Source: Antedon mediterranea (Eukaryota; Echinodermata; Crinoidea; Comatulida; Antedonidae). From it: a stretch of 64,000 bases of DNA. The notes beneath the pieces were generated by a model that saw only the letters and a list, made by a program, of their open reading frames with translations, ran no database searches and was not told the DNA's origin. The stretch is from assembly GCF_964355755.1 (NCBI RefSeq), contig NC_092670.1, positions 24,291,795 to 24,355,794 on the forward strand, in the 5' to 3' direction. The translations under genes were made by a program, and so were the position numbers. Below, in pieces: positions 12,062-25,000 of this stretch (position 1 is its first letter; every line of letters begins with the position of its first letter).

Positions 12062-13097
12062 TCAAATGTCAACTTTTGTCATGTTAATTTCTTGTTGAAA
12101 GTTTGGTTTGCGGGAATTGCAAGTAAACATATGCACGATAGTGTACAGATACGGATTAATGCACGAGTTGATAGGAATTATGAATGTTGCCGCCCAAACA
12201 TATATTTCATCTGGAATGTCCCACCTTTCCGTCTCTGAACAAATCCCCATCAGTATGACAGGGAACCAGCAACTGAAATCGGTGAAAACTATTAATCCTA
12301 GTTTTCTAGCCATTTTAACCTGTTCCTTTCTCCTCAGTCGTCTGTTAACCGTTGCACCTGAACGTTGAACAGAGAAGAAAATTGCAACATAACTCGTTGC
12401 GATCACGATAAAACCTAAACCATTGAATCCAATAAAAATGACAATAGCATACTCCCAGCCTGGCCATCGACTTTTTGTTAGCGGTAGTGCAAGGCAAACA
12501 CTCTGTTTCCCATAGTAGTTTTCGCCAAAATACGATAAATTAATAAAGTCTAATCTGTTTACAAGTGGAAGAAAACTGAGAACAATCCAAACTAACCAAC
12601 TAATACCGATAATATTTTTACACTTTGTACTGTTCAGCCGTTTTGTAGTGAAAGGGTTCACGATGTTAACTGCACGGTCAATGCTCAATATCATCAATGT
12701 AGTTACAGAACATTGACCGGAGAGAGTAGAAATAGCACCCGCAAAGCTACAAAGAAAACTGCTTTTCCAATATATCGCAACTATCGCATACCGTCCTCTG
12801 TAGTGTATATCTGCACTCGCTATGATGATCAGATAAACTGCCATCAGCAAATCAGACACAGCCAGATTAGTGATGAGCATGGTTTGCACCTTATTAACAT
12901 TACTATCATTATTCTTGTTAAACCGTCGTGATACGATTACAACTACATTACCAATGACAGATAAAACACCAATAACCAACATCAATACTCTTAACACTTC
13001 TCGTTTTAGTAAGTCTGCACAAGAAGCAAAGGCATCTGTTGGTTCGCAGACATCAATGTGACCCACGAGACAACACAGACTAAACAAATCTGAATAT
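12062..13097 (-). CDS. LGR exon 12: hinge and seven-transmembrane domain
   Basis: The exon begins after the acceptor TTATTTCAG (first base 13097, completing a Leu codon) and ends with TGA at 12062-12064, giving 344 residues. Residues 8-26 are the hinge (CC, then CEPTDAFASCADLL), the LGR signature before TM1. Approximate helices: TM1 35-56 with GN at 49-50, TM2 71-95 with NLAVSD, TM3 112-142, TM4 161-180, TM5 215-243, TM6 262-285 with FTDFSCWFP, TM7 297-320 with NPYLY at 314-318. Cys116 and Cys201 can form the usual disulfide between TM3 and loop 2. The TM3 end reads SIDRAVNIVNPF, with DRA in place of DRY. The cytoplasmic tail is short, about 24 residues. An ATG at 13151-13153 lies upstream of the splice site and is intronic. 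Confidence 0.9.
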
Positions 13098-16000
13098 CTG
13101 AAATAATTAACACAAAAAAAACCATAGTTGTAAAGTAATGTCATTTTGTACATCTAACCTGCCTCATATATTTTTCAGTTGCAGAACAGTTATATTTAGC
13201 AACTACTTTTGTACGGATTGAAATCAGCGTAGAAGATGGCATCGAATATCTTAGCATTAAAGAGAATAATACAGTTTTGCAAAAATTATTGGTATGTCAA
13301 CTCTCCCAATACTGAACTGGTTTCCCAGAAAGTATGGTATTCGGAATGTGTTTTTAATGGTAAAAATGAATTTTAGAATATTTGAATTTCAAGAGTTTCT
13401 GGTTTTCAGAGAGTGCCGTATTGAGACAGTTGACTGTATTCTTTTAATTAAAGGTCATAAAATGTGAATGCGTGTACAGTTTCAAAAAACTAAATGTAGT
13501 AGGTGCTTGAACAGAAATAAAACAATATTTGTAAATGTATGGGTATTCAGGTCCTTTCAATACTCACAGTTCTGTTAAGGTCTTTAGTTCTTCAAAGGTT
13601 CTATCTCTGTAATTCTGTAATTTGTTGTCCGTCAAGTTTCTGAAAAATATTAATATAAACAACCCGTTAAAAGCACAATGATGTTAACAAATGATTCGGC
13701 CAGAGATTGCGCAATGAATAATAGTTATATTGTTGGTTGGTAGGTTAATTTTTGCTTGATACGTTTAGTCGTTGGTCCCATGCACACAGATGCGCATATT
13801 GTCTCTTTCGGTTACAAAGTCCTATTTCATTGATACAAGATCGGATTCGCCATAAAACGTTCCAGTATCCGTTTTTTGTTTGTTTAATGTACAATATTTG
13901 TATTTAAATTAAGTTTTTAATGAGTTGGTTAGTTATTTAATCTATTCCTTTTGTGAATCATTTTGATAGTTGTGATTTTGTATTATATTTCCTGGAAAAA
14001 CACAATCATAATTGTGAACGCGTTTCCGTTATAAAATGAAAATACTAATAATAAAGGTATAACAATTAATTAAATATTAACGCCCGTATTCTTAAACCGG
14101 ACTTTAGTCGTAGTTCGAAGTTCGACTTGAAAAAGTCGTAGTTCGAGCTATTACTTCAAATTCGATTAAAAAACGAAGTAGTCGAAGTTTGCAGTTCGAC
14201 TTAATGAAGTCGAGCTTTAGGTCGAGTTGCACACGTCTGGGTAACAAAGGCTATACATTGGCCAATGACAAGAGAGTATTTGAGGAGCAGACGAAATTTT
14301 GCGCATTGATATCACTTTCCATTTTCTTACAACACTTTTTACGCATCAGGACTATATACATGAAAAATAATTTTAATCGTTAATTATTAGAACAAGATCA
14401 GTATTAATTTAACAGTGAAGTATATTTGATTAACAACAAACAAAATCTTCAAACTATATTTAGGAACCATGGCGGTACGGTAACTTTTATATTTTCTAGG
14501 CCCCCAAAAAAGTATGATCGCGACGAACCACGCACTTCATAGCGTGACAAGAAAGTGCTAGGCCCCCTAAACATTCCATCGCGTCGTGAATTTCCGCATC
14601 TGCCATTGTCGCTAATGGCGTAACGTAGTTCAAGTCGGACTTGCGCGAAGAAAATTTGTAATTTGTATACGGTTGTAAATAAAGATGATTTTCATTATTA
14701 TAACTTATACCAATGTATATTTAATTAAGCTAATATAAAAATAGATACTTTATTCTTCAATATCTGACCAATATAACAACTAAATTACTGTTACGTTTTT
14801 CATAAACATCGTTTAAAAACCATTTAGTCGACCATTTAGCCTGCCCCCTCCAAGACTAATAAAATCGATCAAAATCCGTCTCGATTTAGTCGAGGTTGGC
14901 CTGAATTAGTCGGCGATTTAGTTGAAGTTCGGTTTATAAATTAAAATGACGTCATTTTTTTAGTTTTAGCTTGAACTACGACTAAAGTCCGGTTTAAGAA
15001 TACGGACGTAACGCCATGTTTACAAAAACAACTTAATGTTTAAATAAATGATATGATTGTTAGGCAAACTAGTTCTTCCTTTGATTAAAATACTTCTTAG
15101 AAGCAGTACTTTAAAGCAAACTTTGATTCATCTTAAATTGTTTATATTTGAAATACGTATAATTGTTAAAACGTAAAATGTTCAAAACTTACAAAATTAA
15201 AATCGATGAAGCAAAACAAGCAAATGCACCATAATCTATAGTAGTTATGTTGTTTTTATGTAAATAACTGTTGAAATAAAAAGAATGATTTTAAATGGCA
15301 ATTTCATAATGTCAATGATAGGCCTATAGTGGAATTAAGATGATTCAATTAAAAAAATTCATCAATGTTACATAACAAAATAATACTTGAATCATAGATA
15401 TTTTATATTTTTTAAAGGATGCACAAAAACGCTTTTAATACGAGTTTCTATGTTATCAAATTACAAATGCATTAGGGCTACTTAAATTGATTCAATATTT
15501 ATGTGTATTAACTATTAATGTGTGTATTTCATTTATATATTTTGAAAAATGCATAATGATAGATTATTATAAAATATTTTAATTAGACGTCGAAACAAAA
15601 CATGAAGTCCTATTAATTCTAAAACATTCTATAAAAAATTGTATATTATAGTAATTATAAAAAGTACCTACAGTTTTTCCAATGCCGACAAATCATTAAA
15701 CGTCTTGGCTGACAGTGTACGTATTTGATTATCGTTCAAATGCCTTCAAAGAAATAAATTGTAAACAAAATAATATGATGGCAATTGTATTCTTAGGCAT
15801 AATATGGCTTTTTTGTCTCTATGAAACCATATTTATATTATTTATATAATTACTGATTTAACTTTGTTTCAGTGTTATACCTATTTTACACAAAATAAAT
15901 TATTCTTGATTTTACATGAAGGAAACAAATCAGTATTACAATATTTACTTAAATAAACGTCTAATTATAATATTTAACATGACAACTTTATTATTCTTTA

Positions 16001-19000
16001 AATGACTTTAAGTTAACATCTTTTTTTATTTCAAACACATTTATACACTGGATAAAATATCCTAATTCAAAAATAAGTTTTCAACATGGTCCTGTTTAAA
16101 ACTATAAAACCTTAACTAAACTACAGAACAATGACAAAATATATATAAAAAAAAAGAATATGAAAATTATTTATATAATAAAATTTACACATTTGAATGG
16201 AAGCACATTTTTGAATTATTACAAGTATTTTATTCCAGGCATTTGCATTTACAATACTTAGGCCTAGAGCGCGAACTATTGAAAGTAATGCAGATATTTT
16301 GATTATTCAAATAATATAATATAGTTGGGTGTTGAATAGATGTCTGTCATAAAGCATTTCAATATTTACACAAGCCAGGAGGTGCAATACCATTTATGCA
16401 TTTATACATTAAACACGTTAGGGCATAATAGTCATTAAACTAGTTATAATGTTAGTCAATTAGCATTATAAAAGCAATTTAACGTAGTTATAAAAATAGA
16501 ACACTTACAGTTCTTTCAGAGATGTCAAATCAGAAAAAACATCGTCTGGTAATGTACTAATTTGGTTTGAGTACAAATACCTTCAAAGTAAACATAATAC
16601 ACAGTAAACATGCTATTTACTCTATTGAAAACTTTTTAATTTGCATTATACACTAATAAAAAATTTACCGTATAATACTGATTTAACTTTATTCAGTATT
16701 ATACCTATTTTACACAAAATACATTATTCTTGATTTTACATGAAAGGAAACAAATCAGTATTACAATATTTATTTAAATAAACGTCTAATTATAATAATT
16801 AACATGACAAATGTATTACTCTTTAAATGACTTTAAGTGTTTATTCTTTCTGTCTTTCTGTTCCCTCTATTGTCACGCCATTGATCTTTTTTTAATTTCA
16901 AACATATTTATACACTGGATAAAATAACCTAATTCAGAAATAAGTTTTCAACATGGTCCTGTTTAAAACTATAAAACCTTAACTAAACTACAGAACAATG
17001 ACAAAATATATATAAAAAAAAAGAATATGAAAATTATTTTTATAATAAAATTTACACATTTGAATGGAAGCACATTTTTGAATTAATACAAGTATTTTAT
17101 TCCAGGCATTTGCATTTACAATACTTAGGCCTAGAGCGCGAACTATTGAAAGTAATGCAGATATTTTGATTATTCAAATAATATAATATAGTTGGGTGTT
17201 GAATAGATGTCTGTCATAAAGCATTTCAATATTTACACAAGCCAGGAGGTGCAATACCATTTATGCATTTATACATTAAACACGTTAGGGCATAATAGTC
17301 ATTAAACTAGTTATAATGTTAGTCAATTAGCATTATAAAAGCAATTTAACGTAGTTATAAAAATAGAACACTTACAGTTCTTTCAGAGATGTCAAATCAG
17401 AAAAAACATCGTCTGGTAATGTACTAATTTGGTTTGAGTACAAATACCTTCAAAGTAAACATAATACACAGTAAACATGCTATTTACTCTATTGAAAACT
17501 TTTTAATTTGCATTATACACTAATAAAAAATTTACCGTATAATACTGATTTAACTTTATTCAGTATTATACCTATTTTACACAAAATACATTATTCTTGA
17601 TTTTACATGAAAGGAAACAAATCAGTATTACAATATTTATTTAAATAAACGTCTAATTATAATAATTAACATGACAAATGTATTTCTTTAAATGACTTTA
17701 AGTGTTTATTCTTTCTGTCTTTCTGTTCCCTCTATTGTCACGCCATTGATCTTTTTTTAATTTCAAACATATTTATACACTGGATAAAATAACCTAATTC
17801 AGAAATAAGTTTTCAACATGGTCCTGTTTAAAACTATAAAACCTTAATACACAGTAAACATGCTATTTATTGAAAACTTTTTAATTAGCATAATACACTA
17901 ATAAAGAAGTTAACGTAAATATATAGGAAAGACATTAGTCTTAGTTCTAGACGCTATTTCGACTTAATATTGATAAAAATATAAATATTTTAGCACACAT
18001 GGCGTTTCATACGTGTACTGAAACACCTATTTTATTTTTTTATTTTTTTATCTTATTCAATAGAAACCAATAGCGATAATTTCCGCCACTAACAGGTTTG
18101 ATACAAACAAAGCCAGGACTGGAGCAACTTGATTGGTCCTAACATTGATCTAGGGCTTCTCTCGTCCAGTGCCGACCTTGACCAGAGGAAACTAGAGGAT
18201 ACTAGATGCAGGGGCTGCCATAAGAGTCAGCAATGCTGATTTCAAATGCCTAACGGGACCCCAGCTCCATACAGCACCCGACATTCCCAGATGGTCTCCC
18301 ATCCAAGCTCTAACTAGGCCCGACGTTGCTTAACTTCGGTGATCTGACGAGAACCGGTGTTTCAACGTGGTAAAGCCGTATAAACGCCGACTGAAAAGAT
18401 TGAAAAGAGCCTGGATGGCTGTTCTACAAGAAGGATGCTGCGAACAGTTTTCAACATACATTGGAGTGAGCACAAAACCAACAAGGAGCTCTACGGTGAT
18501 CAAAATCACCAAATCTCTCTCAACAAATCAGAGAGAGAAGGAACCGATTTGCTGGCCACTGCTTCAGAAGTAAGCAAGAGCCTGTGTCAGAACTAGTAGT
18601 CTGGAAACCAAGACATGGGAAAAGAAAACCAGGCAGACAACCTCTTTCGTATTCAGACGTTCTAAGGATGGATACTGGCTTGGAGGGAGCAGAAGTGGAA
18701 ACAGCTATGACAGACAAGAAACTTTGGAGCGCCATGGTGGTTCGAGGACTCCACTCGCCATAATTCAAGTCAGTCAAGTCAAGTCAAACGCCGACTGGTG
18801 GACAAATACATAAAAAAAGACAAAACTAGACTTCGGACAAGTTATTATAAAAAAAGTACCTACAATTTTTGTAATGATGTCAAATCATCAAACGTCTTGG
18901 CTGTCAATGTACTTATTTGGTTATTGTACAATTTCCTTCAAAGAAATAAATTGTTAAAAAAATAATATGAGGACAATTGTATTATTAGGCATATTATGGC

Positions 19001-22000
19001 TTTAGGGTTTGTCCGTACTTGGTTAGTGAACAAACGTCTTCAATGAAATAAATTGTAAAACAAATGTGCTATTAAATGTCAATTGTATTATTAGACCTAT
19101 ATGGCTTTAAGTTGAGTTTGTTATAAAACTCTAATTATATTATTCAAAATATTACTAACTGATTTAAATACCTTCAACATGTGAAATTGTCTACCAACAA
19201 TTAGAAGTAGATATAGGAAATAAATTACTCTAGGTTCTAGACGGCATTGCGACTTAATACTGGTAAAAAGATAGACATAGCGTTCCATACGTATAATATG
19301 AGAGCTGAAATAGTTTAGGTCTACAAACAAAACTAGAGACTTAAGGCAACTATAGAATAAAAATACTCATAAAATTAGTCTACGTTAGCGTCTGTTTTTA
19401 AATGTAAATACTATAAGTCAAAACGACTGGTGGACAACAACATAAAACAGACAATAGAGACTTGAGGCAGGTATAGAAATAAAAATACTCACAGTTCTTT
19501 CAGAGATGTCAAACCAGAAAAAACATTTGCTGGTAATGTACTAATTTGGTTATCAAACAAATTCCTTCAAAGTAAGCATAAAACACAGTAAACATGCTAA
19601 ATTTACTATATTGAACAATTTTCAAAATAAAGGTATAAATTGTTCTATTTAGGATGATGATTGTTTTAATGATTTGTATTTCGTTGTACATCGATAACAT
19701 TAGTCTACGTTGGCGTCTGTTTTTAAATATAAATACTGTAAGTCAAAGGCTGACTGGTGGACAACAACATAGAACAAACAATAGAGACTTGAGGCAAGTA
19801 TATAAATAAAAATACTTACAGTATTTTCAGAGATGTTAAACCAGAAAAAACATTTGCTGGTAATGTACTAATTTGGTTATCAAACAAATTCCTTCAAAGT
19901 AAGCATAATACACAGTAAACATGCTAAATTCAATATAATTATTGAACACTTTTCAAAATAAAAGTATAAATTGTTCTATTTAGGATGATGATTGTTTTAA
20001 TGATTTGTATGTCGTTGTACATCGATAACATTAGTCTACGTTGGCGTCTGTTTTTAAATGTGAATACTGTAAGTCAAAGGCTGACTGGTGGACCACAACA
20101 TAGAACAAACAATAGAGACTTGAGGCAAGTATAGAAATAAAAATACTTACAGTATTTTCAGAGATGTCAAACCAGAAAAAACATTTGCTGGTAATGTACT
20201 AATTTGGTTATCAAACAAATTCCTTCAAAGTAAGCATAATACACAATAAACATGCTAAATTCAATATAATTATTGAACACTTTTCAAAATAAAAGTATAA
20301 ATTGTTCTATTTAGGTTGATGATTGTTTTAATGATTTGTATGTCGCTGTACATCGATAGCAATAATCTAACGTTTGATTCTGTTTTAAATGTTAATACTA
20401 CTTATTTGGTTATCAAACAGATTCCTTCAAAGTAAACACGGTTAACATGTAAAATTGTATAAATTGAACATTTTTCATTTAGCATTATAACCAAAATTAA
20501 ACGTAATTAAGAAAATAGAAACACTTACAGTTCTTCCAGAGATGTCAAATCAGAAAAAATATTGTATGGTAATGCACTAATTTCGTTCTTATACAAATCC
20601 CTCTTATAACAACAATTTAAACTTAATCAAGAAATGTACTCACATTTCTTCAATGATGTCAAACCAGAAACAAAATTGGTAAAAAAAAATCGCGGTTTTA
20701 CTATATTGAACACTTTTCAAAATAAAAATATAAATTGTTCTATTAATGATGATGACTTCATTATTATTTTTAATGATTTGTATGTCGCTGTAAATCGATA
20801 ACATTAGTCTACGTTAGCGTCTGTTTTTAAATGTAAATACTGTAAGTCAAAACGACTGGTGGACAACAACATAAAACAGACAATAGAGACTTGAGGCAAG
20901 TATAGAAATAAAAATACTCACAGTACTTTCAGAGATGTCAAACCAGAAAAAAACATTTGCTGGCAATGCACTAATTTCGTTCTCAGACAAATCCCTTCAA
21001 AGTATAAACACAATACCCAGTAAGCATGCTAAATTGACTGGGCCTATATTCAACACTTTGACACTAAGTCAATGTAACAAATATTTAACTTAATCAAGAA
21101 CATAAATATACTCACATTTTTTCAAAGCTGTCAAAAACCAGAAACAAAATTGGTCAAAAAAGGCGCGGTTTCATATAATATAATATGCTAACTTTAGTAT
21201 ACTTATGATTTTATTTATAGGAAAGGTAAGTTAGTTAGGAAACATTGAACATTTCTATTTATTGCTAGGCCTGCAGTTCTTTCAGAGATATCAAATATTA
21301 GGTGGACTTGTTGAACCCACAAATGTGAAAACAACCACGAATGTGAAAACGCATCACCCACAAACGTGAAAACAACCACAAATGTTAAAATGTATCACCC
21401 TCAAATGTGAAAACAACCACAAATGTAAAAACGCATCACCCACAAATGTGAAAACAGCGCCCACAAATGTGAAAACGATCAATTCAAATGAAATTTATTG
21501 CTAGACCCAAACAAATTTTATCGAATTAATGTTAATGTATTTATATACATTGTATTGAGTTTTTTCAATAATTTTGTATTCACGACCAACTTTCTAAAAC
21601 GACCACACATTGTAAGCTACCATCTCTGTTAAGGAACCGCTTCTCATAATCGACCACCTCTCGAAAGGGATCACCTCCTCTCATAAGGGACCACTTCTCA
21701 TAATCAACCACCTCTCGTAAGCGACCACCTCTCTTAACGACCTCACCTCTCGTAAAGTGACCACCTCTTTTAAGGGACAACGACCTATTTCTCTCTATTA
21801 AAGGCCCGCTTCTCAGAATCGTCAGTGAGGACTCTTTTTTCAATCAATCAATCAATCTCATAATCGACCACCTCTCGTAAGGGATCACCTCCTCTCATAA
21901 GGGACCACTTCTCATAATCAACCACCTCTCGTAAGCGACCACCTCTCTTAACGACCACACCTCTCGTAAAGTGACCACCTCTTTTAAGGGACCACGACCT

Positions 22001-25000
22001 ATTTCTCTCTATTAAAGGCCCGCTTCTCAGAATCGTCAGTGAGGACTCTTTTTTCAATCAATCAATCAATAATAATTTATTTCTCAAATAAAAACAAAAT
22101 ACAGTTAACATTTTCTAAAATAATAAATAAAAAATGAGAAAATGGGTACCCCACTGGAAGCTAAGCTTTAAAATGTGGGGTCCGGGCAACATATTTAAGT
22201 AAGGTAAAGTAAGAAACATGATCATGAACAAAAAAGGCATTTAACTTAAACGAATGCAGTTGTAATTTAACTTAAGACAGATATATTATTAACTTAAACA
22301 ATAATAGTAGAAACAAGGTATTCATGTAATTTGGACTTAAAACAAGATATAAAATTAATAATTTTGAGTTCTTCTGGTAAAGTATTCCATATTTTGGGTC
22401 CTTTAAATGTATTTATCGATTTTAGTATTTACCACCTCTATGGAACGACCACCGTCTCTCATAAGGGACCGATTCTCATAACCGACCACCTCTCCTAACG
22501 ACCACTATCTCTCGGAAGCGACCACCTCCTTTAAGGGACCACTGCCTCTCGTTTCGTTTCGTTTCTTAATTACCACTCGCAAGGGCCATAAACTGACAGT
22601 GTGTCTCTGTGTGTTTTCAGAATTCGTTTGCCATTTTGATTTTTTTTTATTTCATTTTAATTAATAAAAAAAATCAAAAGTGTGCAATTATAGGTGACTT
22701 GAAAGGCCAATATAAAATTGAATTGCACTGTTATAAAATTCACCTTTAAACCAACTTGACCAATATAGGCTAGAGTTCAAAATACACTTACCCTAAAAAA
22801 TATTCATTGTAGAATATTAGAACCAATTAATTCCCCAAAAGAACAAAGTGTATTTAACCCCTGTACCCTTTTCATCATAAAACAATTGATCAATGACAGT
22901 CATCTAAGATATACTTAAGAAGTAGGCCTACTTGCTGGAAAAATAGGACTTATAGTTAAGCTCACAATTAGGGAGGGTGGTAATTTAAAAGAGTGGTCAC
23001 TTACGGGAGGTGTTGTCGTTAAGAGAGATAGTCGCTTACAAGAGGAGGTCGATTATGAAAAGCAGTCCCTTATGAGGGGAGGTGATCACTTCCGAGAGGT
23101 GGTCGATTATGATAAATGGTCCCTTAAAAGAGACGGTGGTCGTTCAATAGAGGTGGTCACTTACCAGAGGTCGTTGTGACGGGAGATAGTCGATTATGAG
23201 AAGCGGTTCTTTAATAGAGAGAAAGAGGTCGTGGTCTCTTAAAAGAGGTGATCACTTACGAGAGGTGGTCGATTATAAGAAGTGGCCCCTTAACAGAAAC
23301 GGTGGACGTTTAATAGAGGTGATCACTTACCAGAAGTTGTTGTGACGGGAGATAGTAGATTATGAGAAACGGTTCTTAATAGCGAGAAAGAGGTCGTGGT
23401 TCCTTAAAAGAGGTGGTCACTTACGAGAGGTGTGGTCGTTAAGAGAGGTAGTCGCTAACGAAGAGGTGGTCGATTATGAAAAGCGGTTCCTTATGAGAGT
23501 TGGTGATCACTTACGAGAGGTGGTCGATTATAAGAAGTGGTCCCTTAACAGAAACGGTGGACGTTCAATAGAGGTGGCCACTTACCAGAGGTCGTTGTGA
23601 CGGGAGATAGTCGATTATGAGAAGCGGTCCTTTAATAGAAAGAAAGAGGTCGTGGTCCCTTAAAAGGGGTGGTCATTTACGAGAGGTGTGGTCGTTGAGA
23701 AGTGGTCGCATACGAGAGGTGGTCGATTATGGGAAGCGGTCCCTTATGAGAGGAGGTGATCCCTTACGAGAGGTGGTCGATTATGAGAAGCGGTCTCTTA
23801 ACAGAGATGGCAGCTTACAATGTGTGGTCGTTTTAGAATGTTGGTTGCTTACAAGAGGTGGAAAGACTGATAGCTAAGTAAGGATCGATGCATTTGCACA
23901 TGATTTAGACATTATTTGTAAAATATAACATTTTCTACATTAGCTGGCGATAGTAACCACATTAGCTGTTGACCGTTTCTACATTAGCTAGTGTTGATTT
24001 TTATTTACTACATAAGCTGTTGGTGTTTCTACATAAGCTGGAGGTTTACTACATAAGCGGTGGATTGTTCTACATTAACGGTTGTTTCGACATTAGCTGG
24101 CGTTTTCTACATTAACGGTTGTAACACGCGTACATATGGCGGGCCAAACATTTAATCATTATCAAGATATCTTTAGTTTTAAATAGAGCTTTCATTTTTA
24201 TCAATACAGTTTTAAAATTGTTAAAAAGTTAATTTATGTTATCAAACACCATAATTTTACAGAAGTTTAGGTGTAGGTTTAAACGCTCGACTTTTTTGAC
24301 GTAACAGTTTTAATTATCAACTGGAAAATTATTACTTTTATGTTGAACCAAAAAAATACATACACAATTGGTATAAATACCTTTAGTTTGTGTATGTATT
24401 TTTTGGTTAACAAAAAGTAATAATTTTCCAGTTAATTATATTCGGAACCAGGTGAATTTATATAATAGTTTTTTTGTTTTTCTTTCGTCATTAAATGGTG
24501 TTTTTTTAATTAGCTTATCAATCAATTAATTGAATCAAACAATCTACTTTTACTTCAGAACAAAGTCCATGGCTTACTGATGTATAGAACAAAAGTATAA
24601 TTTAATAATAAAAACTAAACTATAGTACTTTTCATATTCAGATGTAGGGGCGTAACAGTAAGCCAACGAAATAACAACCAAACACTTCAAGTAGCAACGG
24701 TATATAGCCTTCACCTTGTAGTATCGTGTGCGCGCGCAGAAAACATCGAACATCGACTTAGAACTATACGTACATAACAGTAAGCCAACGAGTTAACAAC
24801 CAAACACTACAAGTAGCAATGGTATATATGACTTTGACCTTGTAGTATCGTGTGCGCGCGCAAAAAAACATTGAACATTGACTTGGAACTGTACGTAGGC
24901 CTACATAAATAGTAAGCCAACGAGTTAACAACCAAACACTATATTCAAGTAGCAATAGAATATTATGACCTTGACCTTGTAGTATCGTGCGCAAAAAACA

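Larger units (their letters stand above)
15852..17858. repeat. Tandem duplication of about 867 bp with one LRR exon per copy
   Basis: Copy 1 is about 15852-16676, copy 2 about 16677-17545, and a third partial copy 17546-17858 lacks the exon. Landmarks such as TTTTCAACATGGTCCTGTTT recur at 16079, 16946 and 17811. Copies 1 and 2 carry identical 72-nt exons (16509 and 17376), so the duplication is recent. Confidence 0.9.
19430..20390. repeat. Three tandem exon-plus-intron units of about 330 bp
   Basis: LRR exons at 19493, 19820 and 20151 are spaced 327 and 331 bp apart, within near-identical flanks (CTGACTGGTGGACAACAACA, AGAGACTTGAGGCAAGTATA, GGATGATGATTGTTTTAATG). A related unit surrounds 20922. 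This is recent unequal exchange within the gene. Confidence 0.9.
21585..23865. mobile_element. Foldback element of GGTGGTCGATTATGAGAAG minisatellites
   Basis: Left half 21585-22560 carries units such as CGACCACCTCTCGTAAGGGA; right half 22980-23865 carries the complement (GAGAGGTGGTCGATTATGAG). The outermost bases also pair: TTCTAAAACGACCACACATT at 21593 with its complement near 23830. A 216 bp block is duplicated at 21600-21840 and 21860-22055. Open frames here follow the minisatellite and are not genes. Confidence 0.8.

Noticed and set aside
12992-13153. ATG at 13153 as the start of a short 363-residue GPCR
   Set aside because: A strong acceptor at 13098 and phase match to the LRR exon at 13568 show that the upstream part is intron.
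19430-20390. Regularly spaced repeats resembling a CRISPR-like layout
   Set aside because: The repeated parts are LRR exons and their introns in a eukaryotic gene; the spacing is from tandem duplication.
21580-23877. Frames with repeated REVVDYEKRSL motifs
   Set aside because: They follow the GGTGGTCGATTATGAGAAG minisatellite in both orientations, not a gene.
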